DNA of 64,000 bases, taken from contig AP026538.1 in NCBI GenBank assembly GCA_026075535.2, forward strand, positions 2,976,001-3,040,000, in the 5' to 3' direction. How positions within the stretch are numbered: the first letter of the stretch is position 1; each line of letters begins with the position of its first letter. This DNA is from Tricholoma matsutake (lineage: Eukaryota > Basidiomycota > Agaricomycetes > Agaricales > Tricholomataceae). This document shows, in pieces, positions 43,176 to 55,063 of the stretch. The notes beneath the pieces are model-generated. The model saw only the letters and a program-made list of their open reading frames with translations. It had not been told where the DNA came from and searched no databases. The translations under genes were made by a program, and so were the position numbers.

Positions 43176-45979
43176 AGGAAAGGTAGTTCTCCCTAACAGT
43201 CAATTCACTCCTCGTAACATCCCCAGTCGCTACATCAAGGAACGCATCGATGAGTGGCTTCGATGAAACCCACAGGTCACCATCGCTCCTTCCCTCATGT
43301 ACAACATCGCGTCTTCAATATCATCGACACCACTACCTAGAGGTATATATCAGGTATCGGAAGTATCTAACACAGCGGACGATCACATTGCAAAGCTCGG
43401 GGAAGAACTATTCACCTTACAAAGTGGTAGACCATACACTTGAACTGATTATAACAAGTCTGCAGCACAACCCTGTCCTTCGAGCCCGGTCCCACCTACT
43501 CCAGTCCAGCAAACAACTGCTCCATGCGCTCTGGTACCTTCCACTTCGTCTACGGAAACCAATCCTCCAACATCAACCTCAGCATCAGCTACCGAATCCA
43601 GTCCAACCTCGCCACCGATCATTCACCCATATGCTGCCGCTAAAGAGAACTTGTACCTCCCACCTCACGAATGAAACTTTGCATTGACTGGTAAAGGTAA
43701 AGGTAAAGAAGGCCCATCGCACCATATCCAAGCCCCGATTCACAAGGACAAGATCGCGGAAGACATTTTCACTCGTTCGATGAAGACTCCTATTATCATG
43801 CTAACATCCGAAGAATTACTCTCGGTAGCGCTGGAGGTTCGAACTAAATGGAAAGAACAGGTCATGGCATGACACGTTCAGCAAACCAATAATGCGATGA
43901 ACATCCTCGACGACGATGACGTCTACATACTCAATGATCCTTACAAGACTTATATTAACAGTCTGCGCCCCGGTGACATTCCAGAACCTTTCATTGTTGC
44001 AAAGGAATCTCACGCAATTAGATCGGTCATTATAAATGTCAACGGTAGAAACCCAGTTGAGAGTGTCGTTGACCCCAGTTCCTCGATCATCGCAATGTCG
44101 GAAGAGGTTTGTCACGAACTCGGTCTCGCCTACAACCCTTCAATCCATATTCATCTACAATCAACAAATGGCGGTATCGATGAAAGTCTCGGTTTAGCGC
44201 GCAACATCCCTTGTGAAGTCAGCACCATCATGCTATACATGCAAATTCATATTATTTGCGGCCCAGCATACAACATTTTATTCGGACCCCCTTTCGAAGT
44301 TCTCACTGAGAGTACAGTGAAGAACTATCGGAATGAATCGCAGATGATTACCATCCTCAATCCGAACTCGACGCGATCGTGTACCATTCTGACAATCCCT
44401 CGATCGAATTGATGTTGAAAAGTAGTTCGAGAGGATTTTCGGAGTTAGAGGATCAACTTTCAGAGACTGATCAGTGCACTTTCATTATTTCCTTCGACCA
44501 TTCTAATCCTTTTATTACTATTGAGTACACTGTGGACATTCCCGATATTGACTCCTCAAACACTTCGAACTATTATTCCTCTTCTTCGATCATTGCAAAC
44601 TTATATTTAATGGCTAGCAAACAGTATGCGACATATTTATCGACCTCGACGGTGACCCCTATGCAATCTTCTTCTATCTATTCCCCTTCCAATATCTCAA
44701 CATTCGACTCTCTCTATCTGACACTTGCCGCTTCAAAGAAGAAGTACAAGCCTGTCACACAGAAGATTCAACCCGTCATTGCCGACCTTCCCGATCGCTT
44801 TCGCATCATTTGCAAGATCACTGGTGTTCCACTCGAACATATGCCAAAACTCAATCCTCGTCCCCCACCTTTCTTTCCCACCCCTCAATATTCGCTCCAA
44901 TGCAAGGCCATCGTCGACAAAAATCATCCAGGTGATTTCCTATGGCCCAAAGAATGAAATCTCATGCACGACTTCATTCGAAACCATGAAACTGGCTTCA
45001 CATGGACCGACAACAAACGAGGCAGCTTCTGACCCAACTTCTTCCCCCCGATCGAATTCCCAGTCATCCCTCACACCCCTTGGGTCGAGCAAAACATCCC
45101 GATTCCCCCTGGCATTTATGAAGAAGTCTGCGATATTATCAAGAAGAAGCTCGAAGCCAGTGTCTACAAACACTCGAACTCTTCGTATTGATCACGATGG
45201 TTCGGTGTTGTGAAGAAAGATGGCAAAGCGCTCCGACTAGTCCACAGCCTCGAACCTTTGAACAAGGTTATGATCCAGCACTCAGGTGTCGTTCCCATCC
45301 CCGAGCACTTAGCAGAGCAGTTTGGCAGATGATTGTGCAGTGGAATGCTCAACCTCTTTGTAGCATTTGACGAAAGGAAACCTGCTGAATCTTCTCGTGA
45401 TCTAACAACGTTCCAGACACCCTTCGGCGCACTTCGCATCGTCACCCTTCCGATGGGTTGGACAAACTCAGTCCTGATCATGCACAATGACATCATGCAT
45501 ATCCTACAACCTGAAATCCTCTACATCACGATCCCCTACATCGACTATGTTCCGATCAAAGGCCTGAAGTCTCAATACCAACTTTGTGGCGGTGCCTATG
45601 AGACGATTCCAGAGAATCCCACGATTTGAAGGTTCATCTGGGAGCACTTCGAGAACCTCAACAGGGTGATTCAGCCCATGAAGTATTGCAGAGGGACATT
45701 TTCAGGCCCTAAGCTCTTTCTCTGTGTTCCCGAAATAATTGTTCTAGGTCATCATTGCAACATCGAAGGTCGTATGGTTGACCCAACCCGCATCGAAGCA
45801 GTCAGCAATTGGGGACCTTGTCGATTGCTCACTGAAGTCAAAGTGTTCTTAGGAACAATCGGAGTTTGTCGTATCTTTATTTGAAACTTTGCTCATTGTG
45901 CCACAGCTCTAATCCACCTCACTCGAAAAGACATTCCTTTCAAGTTTGGACCAAGTCAAATCGCCGCACAGGAAGACTT
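43176..45979 (+). pseudogene. Gypsy-B protease and reverse transcriptase, decayed
   Basis: Linker (NFALTGKGKGKEG) then a retropepsin-like part: VESVVDPSSSIIAMSEEVC, where the usual D-x-G-S is D-P-S-S (near 44070). RT begins about 45075 (PWVEQNIPIPPG after a frame change); fingers VVKKDGKALRLV; palm FQTPFGALRIVTLPMGWTNS; the active-site motif reads PYIDYVP instead of the expected IDD. It continues VLGHHCNIEGRMVDPTRIEAV and stops being readable at the Gypsy-A insertion. Many TGA stops. Polymerase dead by the missing Asp alone. Confidence 0.82.
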
Positions 45980-46405
45980 TATAAGGGCAACCTAAGCCTC
46001 TAGCAAAGGGAAATCCGAAGTTAAAATTATACTACATAATACAGGCATTGGGGACACACCTAGCAAAGGGAAATCCGAAGAGAAAACTCTAAGGATCCCC
46101 TTGCTGATGCCCAGTATATGTGAAGACGACAAAAATCAAATATAACCTAAAAATAGAAAAAGGCGGAGATAGGTGGATCAAGGCCCCTGAATGACATCAT
46201 ACCAAGGGGTATGTGTCGGAAGGGGTACTCCACCTCTAAATATAAAAGTGTCAACATGTACAAACATGATAGCAAGGGAAAATTAGTAATAAAATCCGGA
46301 AAAATCATGGAAAATGAAGAATAGAAGGAAATGAGGTGGGGAAAAATATAGGATGAACATAAAAAATAGGAAAAACACACAGGGCACCCCCCTAGTCCCC
46401 TTACA
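45980..46405 (-). repeat. Gypsy-A 3' LTR
   Basis: 426 bp. In element orientation it starts TGTAAGGGGAC after a purine tract and ends CCCTTATA. Confidence 0.95.
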
Positions 46406-46416
46406 TCACCCCCTCT

Positions 46417-49400
46417 CTAAGATGCATCGCCCCGATGCATTCGAAATCGCATACGACCAAAGTCCATGACTTGAATGCGACGCGGTGCAGCAGTGTGCCG
46501 TCGGTGGAATTCCTTGATTAACCGAGGGGCATTTATGTCAGACTCTTCGACCCATGAGTTCTCCTCATACCAATAACCCTTCCAATGTACCAAATACTGG
46601 AGTTTTCCTCGACGCAAACAGCTGTCCAAGATTGACTCGACTTCGTATTGGGGTTCTCCCTCGATCACTGTAGGTGGTGGTGGTGGGTGTGAATGGCGTC
46701 CCGGGAATGGATCTGGGGGAGCTGGAAGCAATTTGACGACATGGAAGATGGGATGGAGTCTGGACATGGAGGCTGGGAGGCGTAGATGATAGGCATGCGT
46801 TCCAACGCACTTGACAATGGGGAAAGGTCCCAAGAAGCGATGAGTGAGTTTCTTGGATGGACGTGTAGTGGAGATGTCATGGGAGTCAAGATAAACTTGA
46901 TCACCAACCTTGTACTGAGGGGTTGGGGAGTGGCATTGGTTGTAAAATTGTGCCATGTCATCCTTCGCCTTTGCTAAGGCTGTCCTTGCCTCCTCCAAGC
47001 TATCCCTCATGCATTCTGTGAACTCATTCACCGTCTCAATGTGTGAGGGAGTTTGGCGAGGTTCAAATCCCATGCGTGGATGTCGTCCAGTGTCTAAGAG
47101 GAAAGGGGTCTGTTGAGTGGAAGCATGGACGTGGTTGTTGTATCCGAACTCGGCCAAAGGAAGGAGATCATCCCAATCGTCCTGGCGTTCATTGACAAAG
47201 AGGCGGATGTACTGCTCCAGTTCCTGGTTGACTCGCTCTGTCTGGCCATCAGTTTGTGGGTGATAAGCGGTTGAAGCAAGGAGTTTGATCCCCAGGAGTC
47301 GGTACAGCTCACGAGTGAACTCTGCCATGAACTGAGGGCCACAATCCGAGAGGAAGGCACCAGGAAGTCCATGTAATTTCCACACATGGTGGAGGTAGAG
47401 TCGAGCGGCACCTAGGGCACTGACAGTGGTATGAGTGGGAATGAAGTGAGCGTGTTTTCCCACTGAGTCAACTGTGCACATCACTGCATCAAACCCGTTT
47501 GACTCTGGCAATTCCACCACAAAGTCGACACTGATGACATCCCAACGACTCTCTGGAACAGGAAGAGGGTGTAGCTCACCAATAGGCTTGCGACAAGGAA
47601 CCTTGGTGTGTAAGCAAAGGTCACAAGTGTGACAATACTGACCAATGAGCCGTGACATTTGTGGCCACCAATAGTTCCGTGAGGTGAGCTCCAAGGTCTT
47701 CCAGTGTCTGGGGTGGCCAGCAATCTGTGAGTCATGGTGTTGGGATATGATGCGCCGGCGAAGGTCTGGGTCATTGGGAACATAGATGTGATCCCTGAAA
47801 TACAACAGGTCCTCCTTTTCAGCCCACTCTGCCGCACGTAAGGAAAGGGTCGATCCCTTCCTCAGTTCTTTAACAGCTCGGGCGACCACATCCTCATGTA
47901 AACCGCTACGGTTTGCACGACGAATGTCACGTAGGATGTCCCGCTCCTCGCCCTGGGGTGCAATGCCTTCCAGTGCCCAAATGGTGAACAGGTCTGGCTG
48001 CAACAGCACAATGTTTTGGTTGTCACCACTGCCATCCCCATGGTCTGCACGTTGGGATAGGGCATCGGTCTTCCCCATGCTGCGACCCGGACGGTGGTGC
48101 AAGGAGAAGTCGAATCTAGATAGATACAGGGACCAACAAGCTTGACGACGGTTCAATTTCTTGGCTGTCATGAAGTACTCGAGATTCTTGTGATCTGTCC
48201 AAATTTCCACCTTGTGTTGGGCACCCTCGAGGAAGTGTCGCCACTCCTCAAGCGCACGCATTATCGCCAACATCTCCTTGTCATGGATCTCGTAGTTTTG
48301 CTCTACAGCACTAAGGCTTTTGGAGTAGAATGCAACAGGATGCCACTTCTGGTCCTCTGGAGACTGCTGAGACCACACAGCACCCGTCGCAAAGTCAGAA
48401 CTGTCAGCTTCTACATGAAAAGGACATGAATCGTCAGCAAAGGTAAGGATCAGAGCGGAAGTGACCATCTCCTTAAGCTTTTTGAACACCTCCTGTTGTG
48501 CATTATCCCACCTCCATGCCTCCTTTCCTGTCAAGTCAAACAGTGGTCGTGCATGATGTGAGAAATCCTTGATAAAACGCCGATAGAAATTGATGAAGCC
48601 CAGGAAAGACTGCACCTCCTTCTTGTTCGTGGGCGTCGGCCAAGCTGTGACCCCATTTACCTTGATAGGATCCATCTCCACTTGACCCTCCGAGATAATC
48701 AGGCCGAGGTACTCGATCTTGGTCCTTTCGAACTTGCATTTGTCCTGATGAAGGTAGAGTTTGTACCATCGAAGTCGCTCTAGGACGAGGTGCATGATGC
48801 GACGGTGCTCTTCAACCGTGTGAGTGAAGATGAGGATGTCATCGAGATAGATGCAGACAACACCTTCAAGGATGAGGTCATGGAAGATGTCGTTCATCAT
48901 GGTCTGAAAGGTGGCAGGGCTATTAGTAAGGCCAAAGAACATGACAAGCAGTTCAAAAAGACCATGGTTGGTATGAAAGGCTGCCTTCCACTCATCTCCC
49001 TCCTTTATCCTGACATTATTATAGCCCCAACGGACATCGAGCTTGGTGAAGTATCGGGCTCCATGGAGCTGGTTTACGAGTTCGGAGATGAGGGGTAGTG
49101 GGTAGTGATTTTTGACCGTGATGTTGTTGAGCCTTCTGTAGTCTTGAACTGGTCGAAGTGAGCCATCCTTCTTCTTGACAAAGAAAAAGGGAGAGGCCAT
49201 GGGTGACTTTGATGGTTGAATACGTCCAGAGGCCAGGTGCTCGTCGATGAACTGGTCAAGCTGCCATTGTTCTTCCGGAGAGAGAGGATAGACCTTGCAG
49301 GATGAAGGGGTTGCGCCGGGGGTGAGTTCGATCACGTGATCCCATGGCTTGCGCGCAGGAAGAGAGTCGAATGACTCCTTGGAGAACACGTCTTCAAACT

Positions 49401-50319
49401 CATGGAGATGAGGGAGTAAGGAGTTAGTAGAGGATTTAGCAGCGTTGTTTTTGTGGAAGGCCTCGGCGAGGCGTTGGGATATGTTCGATGTGGCACACAC
49501 CTCATGCGATGAGCGAATCGCAGTGTAGAAGATCCGATCACCCTCCTCCACTTCCTCTGGGTCCTCATCATCATCATCCGAGTCCGGCATTAGATCAGGA
49601 ACCCCTTCCAATTCCACTTCAGGTATAGGCAGGGGTCCAGCACGACACTTCTGAGTACGTTGTATTGCCGCCTTCTGTCCACAACATTCTTGCCTGGCTT
49701 CTGTGAAACATGTCCAACAGCGGGATGGACATTGGCTCATGGTAACCTCCCCAGTACGCCAGTCAACCTCTGGGTTATGGTCTCGAAGCCATGGATATCC
49801 CAAAATCACCTTTTGCTTTCCTAATTGAGTGACAGCAAAAAGGGCACGCTCACTATGATCTTTGTAATGGAGAACCAGGTCTGCAACCTCTCGGATGGCA
49901 CCAGCTTCATTTGGGGATCCATCCACGTTATATACAGGTATCGGACGTGAGAGTGAGCGAGTATTTAGGCGATGTTGTTGTACCAGATGGGAATCGATGA
50001 AGAGACCAGTTGCACCAGAGTCCAGGAGCGCAGAGACACCGAGTATCTGTCCAGTGTCGGTCGTCTGCAGTTCAATGGCTAGGTTTAAGGAATGTGCAGA
50101 GGGAGTGGATGCCACAATATACTTGCATGGTAGTTTATGCTCCCATGATTTAATTTTGGGACGTGGGGTAGAAGGAGAGATGGGGAGAGCAGGTACATCT
50201 TTAGCCAACTTCGAAGGGTCAGAGAGGGGAGCAGTCACAGAAATGGATTCATTCTCCAGGGATTCAACTGACAAGACTTCAAAGCAGTTATGGACAGGCA
50301 GTGAGGGCATACGATTCAC
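46417..50319 (-). CDS. pol: Gypsy-A Pol polyprotein: protease, RT, RNase H, integrase, chromodomain (intact)
   Basis: 1300 codons without a stop. Retropepsin LLDSGATGLF (residues about 100); RT with SPMASPFFFVKKKDGSLRPV, FTKLDVRWGYNN and active site CIYLDDILIF; RNase H with VEADSSDFATGAV, EIHDKEMLAI and TDHKNLEYF; integrase zinc finger (HHDSQIAGHP ... CHTCDLC), core D in SVDFVVEL, D in FLSDCGPQF, E in DGQTERVNQEL; GPF/Y-type module; chromodomain LQYLVHWKGYWYEENSW near the C-terminus. The frame begins with GTG at 50319; the first ATG is at 50310. The frame lies at -1 relative to gag and overlaps its stop, so frameshifting or reinitiation is likely. All catalytic residues are present; the encoded enzyme could be active. 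Confidence 0.95.
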   Translation of the reverse strand: MNRMPSLPVHNCFEVLSVESLENESISVTAPLSDPSKLAKDVPALPISPSTPRPKIKSWEHKLPCKYIVASTPSAHSLNLAIELQTTDTGQILGVSALLDSGATGLFIDSHLVQQHRLNTRSLSRPIPVYNVDGSPNEAGAIREVADLVLHYKDHSERALFAVTQLGKQKVILGYPWLRDHNPEVDWRTGEVTMSQCPSRCWTCFTEARQECCGQKAAIQRTQKCRAGPLPIPEVELEGVPDLMPDSDDDDEDPEEVEEGDRIFYTAIRSSHEVCATSNISQRLAEAFHKNNAAKSSTNSLLPHLHEFEDVFSKESFDSLPARKPWDHVIELTPGATPSSCKVYPLSPEEQWQLDQFIDEHLASGRIQPSKSPMASPFFFVKKKDGSLRPVQDYRRLNNITVKNHYPLPLISELVNQLHGARYFTKLDVRWGYNNVRIKEGDEWKAAFHTNHGLFELLVMFFGLTNSPATFQTMMNDIFHDLILEGVVCIYLDDILIFTHTVEEHRRIMHLVLERLRWYKLYLHQDKCKFERTKIEYLGLIISEGQVEMDPIKVNGVTAWPTPTNKKEVQSFLGFINFYRRFIKDFSHHARPLFDLTGKEAWRWDNAQQEVFKKLKEMVTSALILTFADDSCPFHVEADSSDFATGAVWSQQSPEDQKWHPVAFYSKSLSAVEQNYEIHDKEMLAIMRALEEWRHFLEGAQHKVEIWTDHKNLEYFMTAKKLNRRQACWSLYLSRFDFSLHHRPGRSMGKTDALSQRADHGDGSGDNQNIVLLQPDLFTIWALEGIAPQGEERDILRDIRRANRSGLHEDVVARAVKELRKGSTLSLRAAEWAEKEDLLYFRDHIYVPNDPDLRRRIISQHHDSQIAGHPRHWKTLELTSRNYWWPQMSRLIGQYCHTCDLCLHTKVPCRKPIGELHPLPVPESRWDVISVDFVVELPESNGFDAVMCTVDSVGKHAHFIPTHTTVSALGAARLYLHHVWKLHGLPGAFLSDCGPQFMAEFTRELYRLLGIKLLASTAYHPQTDGQTERVNQELEQYIRLFVNERQDDWDDLLPLAEFGYNNHVHASTQQTPFLLDTGRHPRMGFEPRQTPSHIETVNEFTECMRDSLEEARTALAKAKDDMAQFYNQCHSPTPQYKVGDQVYLDSHDISTTRPSKKLTHRFLGPFPIVKCVGTHAYHLRLPASMSRLHPIFHVVKLLPAPPDPFPGRHSHPPPPPTVIEGEPQYEVESILDSCLRRGKLQYLVHWKGYWYEENSWVEESDINAPRLIKEFHRRHTAAPRRIQVMDFGRMRFRMHRGDAS

Positions 50320-51435
50320 TCGCTGCGAATAGGAAAATCCTGCTCCTCTACAACTTCCAACTTAATCTCCTCTGCAACTTGATCCTTTGCTTCCTCAACA
50401 TCTACAAGTGCCAACAAATCTTGCAGGAGTTTGTCTCGTCCCTCGGGGGTGAGCATGCGGATATCCTGATGATGGGGACATGCTCCAGCCCTGTGTCCAG
50501 GTTCCCCACAATGGTAGCAGAGATCCAACTTACGTGCACGGCTGCGGGCTGCATCAACATCCATTGGTACTGGGACATTGATGGCTGGTGTGGGAGTTTG
50601 ATGAACAGGAATGGGGTTAGGGTGGGGGAGGCTTCGATTGAAGGTGTAGGGCATATGAGTGGTAGTTGGAGCATGGAATGCAGCATTAAACACCGCATTT
50701 GTGAGTCGGTTCTCGTCACAGAGTGAAGCAGCTTCATACCAAGCAAGGATATCATCGTCCGCTGGGCGCCCTTCCAACATCTGTGCAATCTGGTCCTGAA
50801 TTTCTCGGTTGAGCCCCCGTTGGAACTTCACCACCACTGGCAACCCACTCCCATATCCTGCCATGTCCACCAAATCCTTGAACTCATCGATATAGTCATC
50901 CACGGATCGACATCCCTGGTGGTAAGCGGATGACTCAAGTCGTGTCACTGCTCGGTGGCGTTCATTGAGGGGGCAGAAGTGGCGTACGAACTCAGCTCAA
51001 AAGTCACCCCAAGTGGAGAAAGGTAGAGAACCGAGTTCTTTAGTTTGACGTAGGATACGGTCCACATAGAGATAGGTGTGTTCAGATTTCATGTATGTGA
51101 AGGCCCAATAAATTTTTGCAGCCTCATTGATGAATTGATGCGACTGGAGACTAATGTATAACTTACAGGAATTAAGGAATGCACATCCCTGCGCACGTGC
51201 ACCATTAAATTCGGCGGGGGGGGGACAGTTTGATCTGGGCACATTCCTTAGTGGACGTGTTTGGCAAAACGTTGTTGTTGGGTGCGCTTGGAGTTGTAAA
51301 GGGGGAACTATTGGTCGTAGGGTTAGCCTGGAGGGTCCTAACGAAGTTTTCAATTGTAGATTTAAGCGAGTCGATTTGCGCGCGCATTCCGGAAACATCG
51401 CTTTCAAGTGCATCGAAGCGTTCTGATGCGTCCAT
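50316..51435 (-). pseudogene. gag: Gypsy-A gag with one stop and one homopolymer frameshift
   Basis: Starts MDASERFDALESDVSGMRAQ at 51435 (coiled coil). Frame changes at a run of nine G/C (51216-51224), after which PAEFNGARAQGCAFLNSCKL continues. A TGA at 50997-50999 interrupts FSTWGDF-AEFVRHFCPLNE. From 50996 the frame is open through DDYIDEFKDLVDMAGYG, the CCHC knuckle CYHCGEPGHRAGAC (near 50520) and an acidic end, stop at 50316. Two lesions only, next to an intact pol. Confidence 0.85.
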
Positions 51436-51601
51436 GTCGCTAGGGAGCGCGTTTGGCGAAAATGGCGGTGTAATAAAGGCGAGAGTATCTGGAACAGTGT
51501 GTAGGGACTCTGTGGAGCTTTGGGAAGCATCGTCCAGTCCATACCTGCCTATCTTGGGCAGCGCATTCGCGATTTTCGGGCCTTAGGGGAGAGTTTTCTA
51601 C

Positions 51602-52027
51602 TATAAGGGCAACCTAAGCCTCTAGCAAAGGGAAATCCGAAGTTAAAATTATACTACATAATACAGGCATTGGGGACACACCTAGCAAAGGGAAATCCGA
51701 AGAGAAAACTCTAAGGATCCCCTTGCTGATGCCCAGTATATGTGAAGACAACAAAAATCAAATATAACCTAAAAATAGAAAAAGGCAGAGATAGGCGGAT
51801 CAAGGCCGCTGAATGACATCATACCAAGGGGTATGTGTCAGAAGGGGTACTCCGCCTCTAAATATAAAAGTGTCAACATGTACAAACATGATAGCAAGGG
51901 AAAATTAGTAATAAAATCTGGAAAAATCATAGAAAATGAAGAATAGAAGGAAATGAGGTGGGGAAAAATATAGGATGAACATAAAAAATAGGAAAAACAC
52001 ACAGGGCACCCCCCTAGTCCCCTTACA
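51602..52027 (-). repeat. Gypsy-A 5' LTR
   Basis: 426 bp partner of 45980-46405; about 98% identical by eye. Confidence 0.95.
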
Positions 52028-52032
52028 GACTT

Positions 52033-52949
52033 GAAGCAAGCCCTTATCACCTTGCCAGCCATTCATGCCATCGACTATTCGTCCAACGCACCAATCATAC
52101 TATCAGTCGACACTTCGCACATCGCCATTGGCTTTTTCCTCGCCCAATGCAACCCTGACAATCTTTGAAAGTGCTATTATAGCCGATTCAGTTCCATTAT
52201 GCTCAATGACCGCGAATCTCAATTTTTGCAACCAAAGCTTGAACTCTACGGACTTTATCGAGCCCTCGGCGCCCTTCGACTTTATATTATTGGCATTCGC
52301 AATCTTATCATCGAAGTTGATGCAAGGTACATCAAAGGCATGTTATCAAACCCCGATATCGCACCTAGTGCTAGTATAAACCATTGGATTGTTTCGATAC
52401 TCACCTTTCACTTCACCCTCGTCCATGTCGCAGGAACCCATCACGGTCCCGATGGACTCTCACGATGTCCACCACAAGCCGAAGACAGCCAGCTTGATAA
52501 CGAAGAAGACTTCGGAGACTGGATAGATCGACTTCATGGCTTTGTACACCAGATCAACCTGATATCGACTCGGCCATTCCCCTTCCAACAACAACTGACA
52601 CTCGCCCTCTCCTCTGATATCGCTCAGCAGAACGAAGCTACCTGCAAAGGCATCCCGCAAAGTAACAACGCGAAAAAGGATGATGCACGACTACTTCGTG
52701 TTCGAAAGTGGTTAGGTGACTTGGTATGACCTCTCAATCTATCAGATGCAGAATATGCTATCTTCATCCGATATTGCACCGAATTCTTTATAGATTCAGG
52801 CAAACTATGGAGAAAAGACTCCCACGGTGCTCACAAAATTGTCGCCATCCCCGAACACCACCTCAAAATCATTTGTGCAGCTCACGACGACATCAGACAC
52901 AAGATGGTGTTCGCTACAAAGTCCCTGATTGCTTTACAATTCTGGTGGC
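52033..52949 (+). pseudogene. Gypsy-B RNase H and integrase start (between the two insertions)
   Basis: KQALITLPAIHAIDYSS continues the RT frame cut at 45979. RNase H-type motifs: ILSVDTSHIAIGF, QPKLELYGLYRAL, IEVDARYIKGML, VHVAGTHHGPDGLSRCP. It ends with the integrase zinc-binding start, IICAAHDDIRHK (decayed), and LQFWW, where Gypsy-C inserts. Stops at about 52169 and 52727 are TGA. Confidence 0.85.
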
Positions 52950-53646
52950 TGTCACGACCCATTCCTTGCCCGCTCGGAACCTGCAACCTTCCGATCTTTT
53001 CTGCTTTTCCTAACTCAACTCCTACCACCTTCATTCCGGCCCCCTTGCACTGCCCACACTGCTGTGCACCAGGCCGCCGTGTACAGCAACCACAGCTGCC
53101 TTCCAAGGCTGCTGTCTAGTTTTGCAAATTTGACTACGGATTCCTGTGCGGCCTTCGCTAGGCAATTTATCTATGCAGTTGAGACACTGCTGCAGTTTCC
53201 ATTTCCGTTCCGCTCTTGTTCCGGACTCTAGTATTTAAGCTTAGTTAGTTTCACTTTGTATTCCTCAGTTCATATATCGACATAGACTTGACTTTACCCT
53301 GTCAATCTAAAACCTCCTTCTACTCCAACTCCTGACCTCTAAGAGTCTGAACTCCATTCGACTCAACCTCTAGTTCCCCTCTGAAGTTCTAGTCTCATCT
53401 GAACTTAACCTAAGTCCCTCTGTACTCCTTCCCACATTTACCTGCACTCTCCCGCTCCTATCTCTAAAACCTCTACCCAAAATTAGGACACCAGACGAGG
53501 TGAAGGGTGCAGCTTCTTACAAGCTGAAGCCAAGTCCTTTTCGTTACCCATCTGCATAATCTGCTACGACCCAACAATCTTCCACTCTCAGACACCCACC
53601 GGGTCCAACCGGATTCTGACAAGCCCTTTTGGATCAGTTCTTAACA
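52950..53646 (+). repeat. Gypsy-C 5' LTR
   Basis: 697 bp, TGTCACGACCC...TTAACA. Candidate start region around 53230 (AGTATTTAAGCTTAG). Confidence 0.94.
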
Positions 53647-53683
53647 GTATATATGAACTCACACTTCACTTGTCTCTTCTCCT

Positions 53684-55063
53684 ATGACCCCAACTGAAAC
53701 TCACCAGTGCACAACCAGAAACTCTCAGCACGCCGGTACCATTCCAGGGATCTCTGCAATTCAGCAATCCACACTTCCTAGCCCACGACCCGCCTCAACA
53801 TTTGGAGTAACTTCCAGACCTTCCAACATTTTCCAACAAATCGGTTTCAGAGCCCCATCAATCAGTGCAAACCTCATGTCTACTCAAGCTCAACAATCCC
53901 CCACGAATCCGGAAGAACCCTGACCCACAACTCCCCTTGAGTACATAGGGGGCATCAACCAGCCTGAACCCTATGGGTTGGAAGATCGTGGTCTAGAGGA
54001 CAGACCTCCCGGCAGACCCGATGACCCTAGTGGTCTGGACAGCCCTGGGGGTGACCCCGATCCCAATGATCCTGATGATCAACCTCCCACGGGGGGAAAC
54101 CCTGATCCAGGGGATAGGTTCATAGATGTTCTTTACAACCTCTCGGAGAGTATCCACACCCTCCGACAAAATAATGCACCCAAGACTGAGAAAATCAAAG
54201 TTCGCGACCCCGACACCTTCGATGGCTCCAACCCAAAGAAACTTAGAGACTTCTTAGTCTCATGTAACCTTCATTTCCATGACCATCTGCACGTATTTTC
54301 TTCTGATGAGAAAAAGATCATATTTATCCTTTCTTATCTCAAGGGATCAGCTCTCAGCTGGTTTGAGCCCGGTCTTAATGACCCGACCAATTCTGCACAC
54401 TGGATGTGGGATTATGAGGCTTTTCTCGCTGAACTAGAGAGTAACTTCGGCCCACACAACCCGCTCGGGGATGCAGAAAAAGCTCTTTCCGATTTAGCAA
54501 TGAAGAAAAGTGGTCACATCACAAAGTATAATGTTGACTTTTGGGAATTAGCTTCTAGGGTCAACTGGAATGAGGCAGCCCTCCATGACCGCTATTTCCG
54601 CGGTCTTCCGCTCCGACTTCGTATAGAAGTCCTTCGGGGTGGTAAACCCAACACCCTTGCAGGACTGCGCTTGAAAGCACAGGACTGTGACAATATCTAC
54701 TGGATGCAGGAAGATGAAACCCGGTTCGAAACTAAGAATTCCGGGAACTCTTCTAACCCTGTCAAGAAGGACAACCCCAAAGGTTCCTCCCAGTCCACCA
54801 ATCAATCCTCGTCGAGCTCCCCTTGGGGAAACTCCTCCAACCAGCAGCCCTCCACAACAAAGAACACTTCCAAGTCGTCTATCTCCAACAAGTTGGGGAA
54901 GAACGGCAAACTTACTGCAGATGAATGAGAACGTCGCATGTGGGAAAGACTTTGCCTCTACTGCGGTGAAGAAGGGCACGTAGCCGGAAACTGCCCGAAG
55001 TCTAAAGCCGCAAAAGCCCGCGCATCCACTGTAATTCCCGATTCTGCAGACTCGGAAAAATAG
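53684..55063 (+). pseudogene. gag: Gypsy-C gag (two TGA stops)
   Basis: Starts MTPTETHQCTTRNSQ at 53684. TGA at 53921-53923, then an acidic Pro/Asp/Gly-rich stretch and the retrotransposon gag core (VRDPDTFDGSNPKKLRDFL ... FILSYLKGSALSWFEPGL ... ITKYNVDFWELASRVNWNE). A TGA at 54926-54928 precedes the knuckle CLYCGEEGHVAGNC (near 54956). The frame ends at TAG 55061-55063, preceded by GGAAAAA. Both internal stops are single C-to-T changes from CGA. Confidence 0.88.

Larger units (their letters stand above)
45980..52027 (-). mobile_element. Gypsy-A: near-intact chromodomain Ty3/Gypsy element inserted in Gypsy-B
   Basis: 6048 bp, both LTRs 426 bp (45980-46405 and 51602-52027), perfect 5-bp duplication GACTT (45975-45979 and 52028-52032). 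LTRs differ at roughly 8 positions by eye, mostly CpG transitions, so insertion is recent. pol is a single open frame of 1300 codons; gag has one stop and one homopolymer frameshift. Confidence 0.96.
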
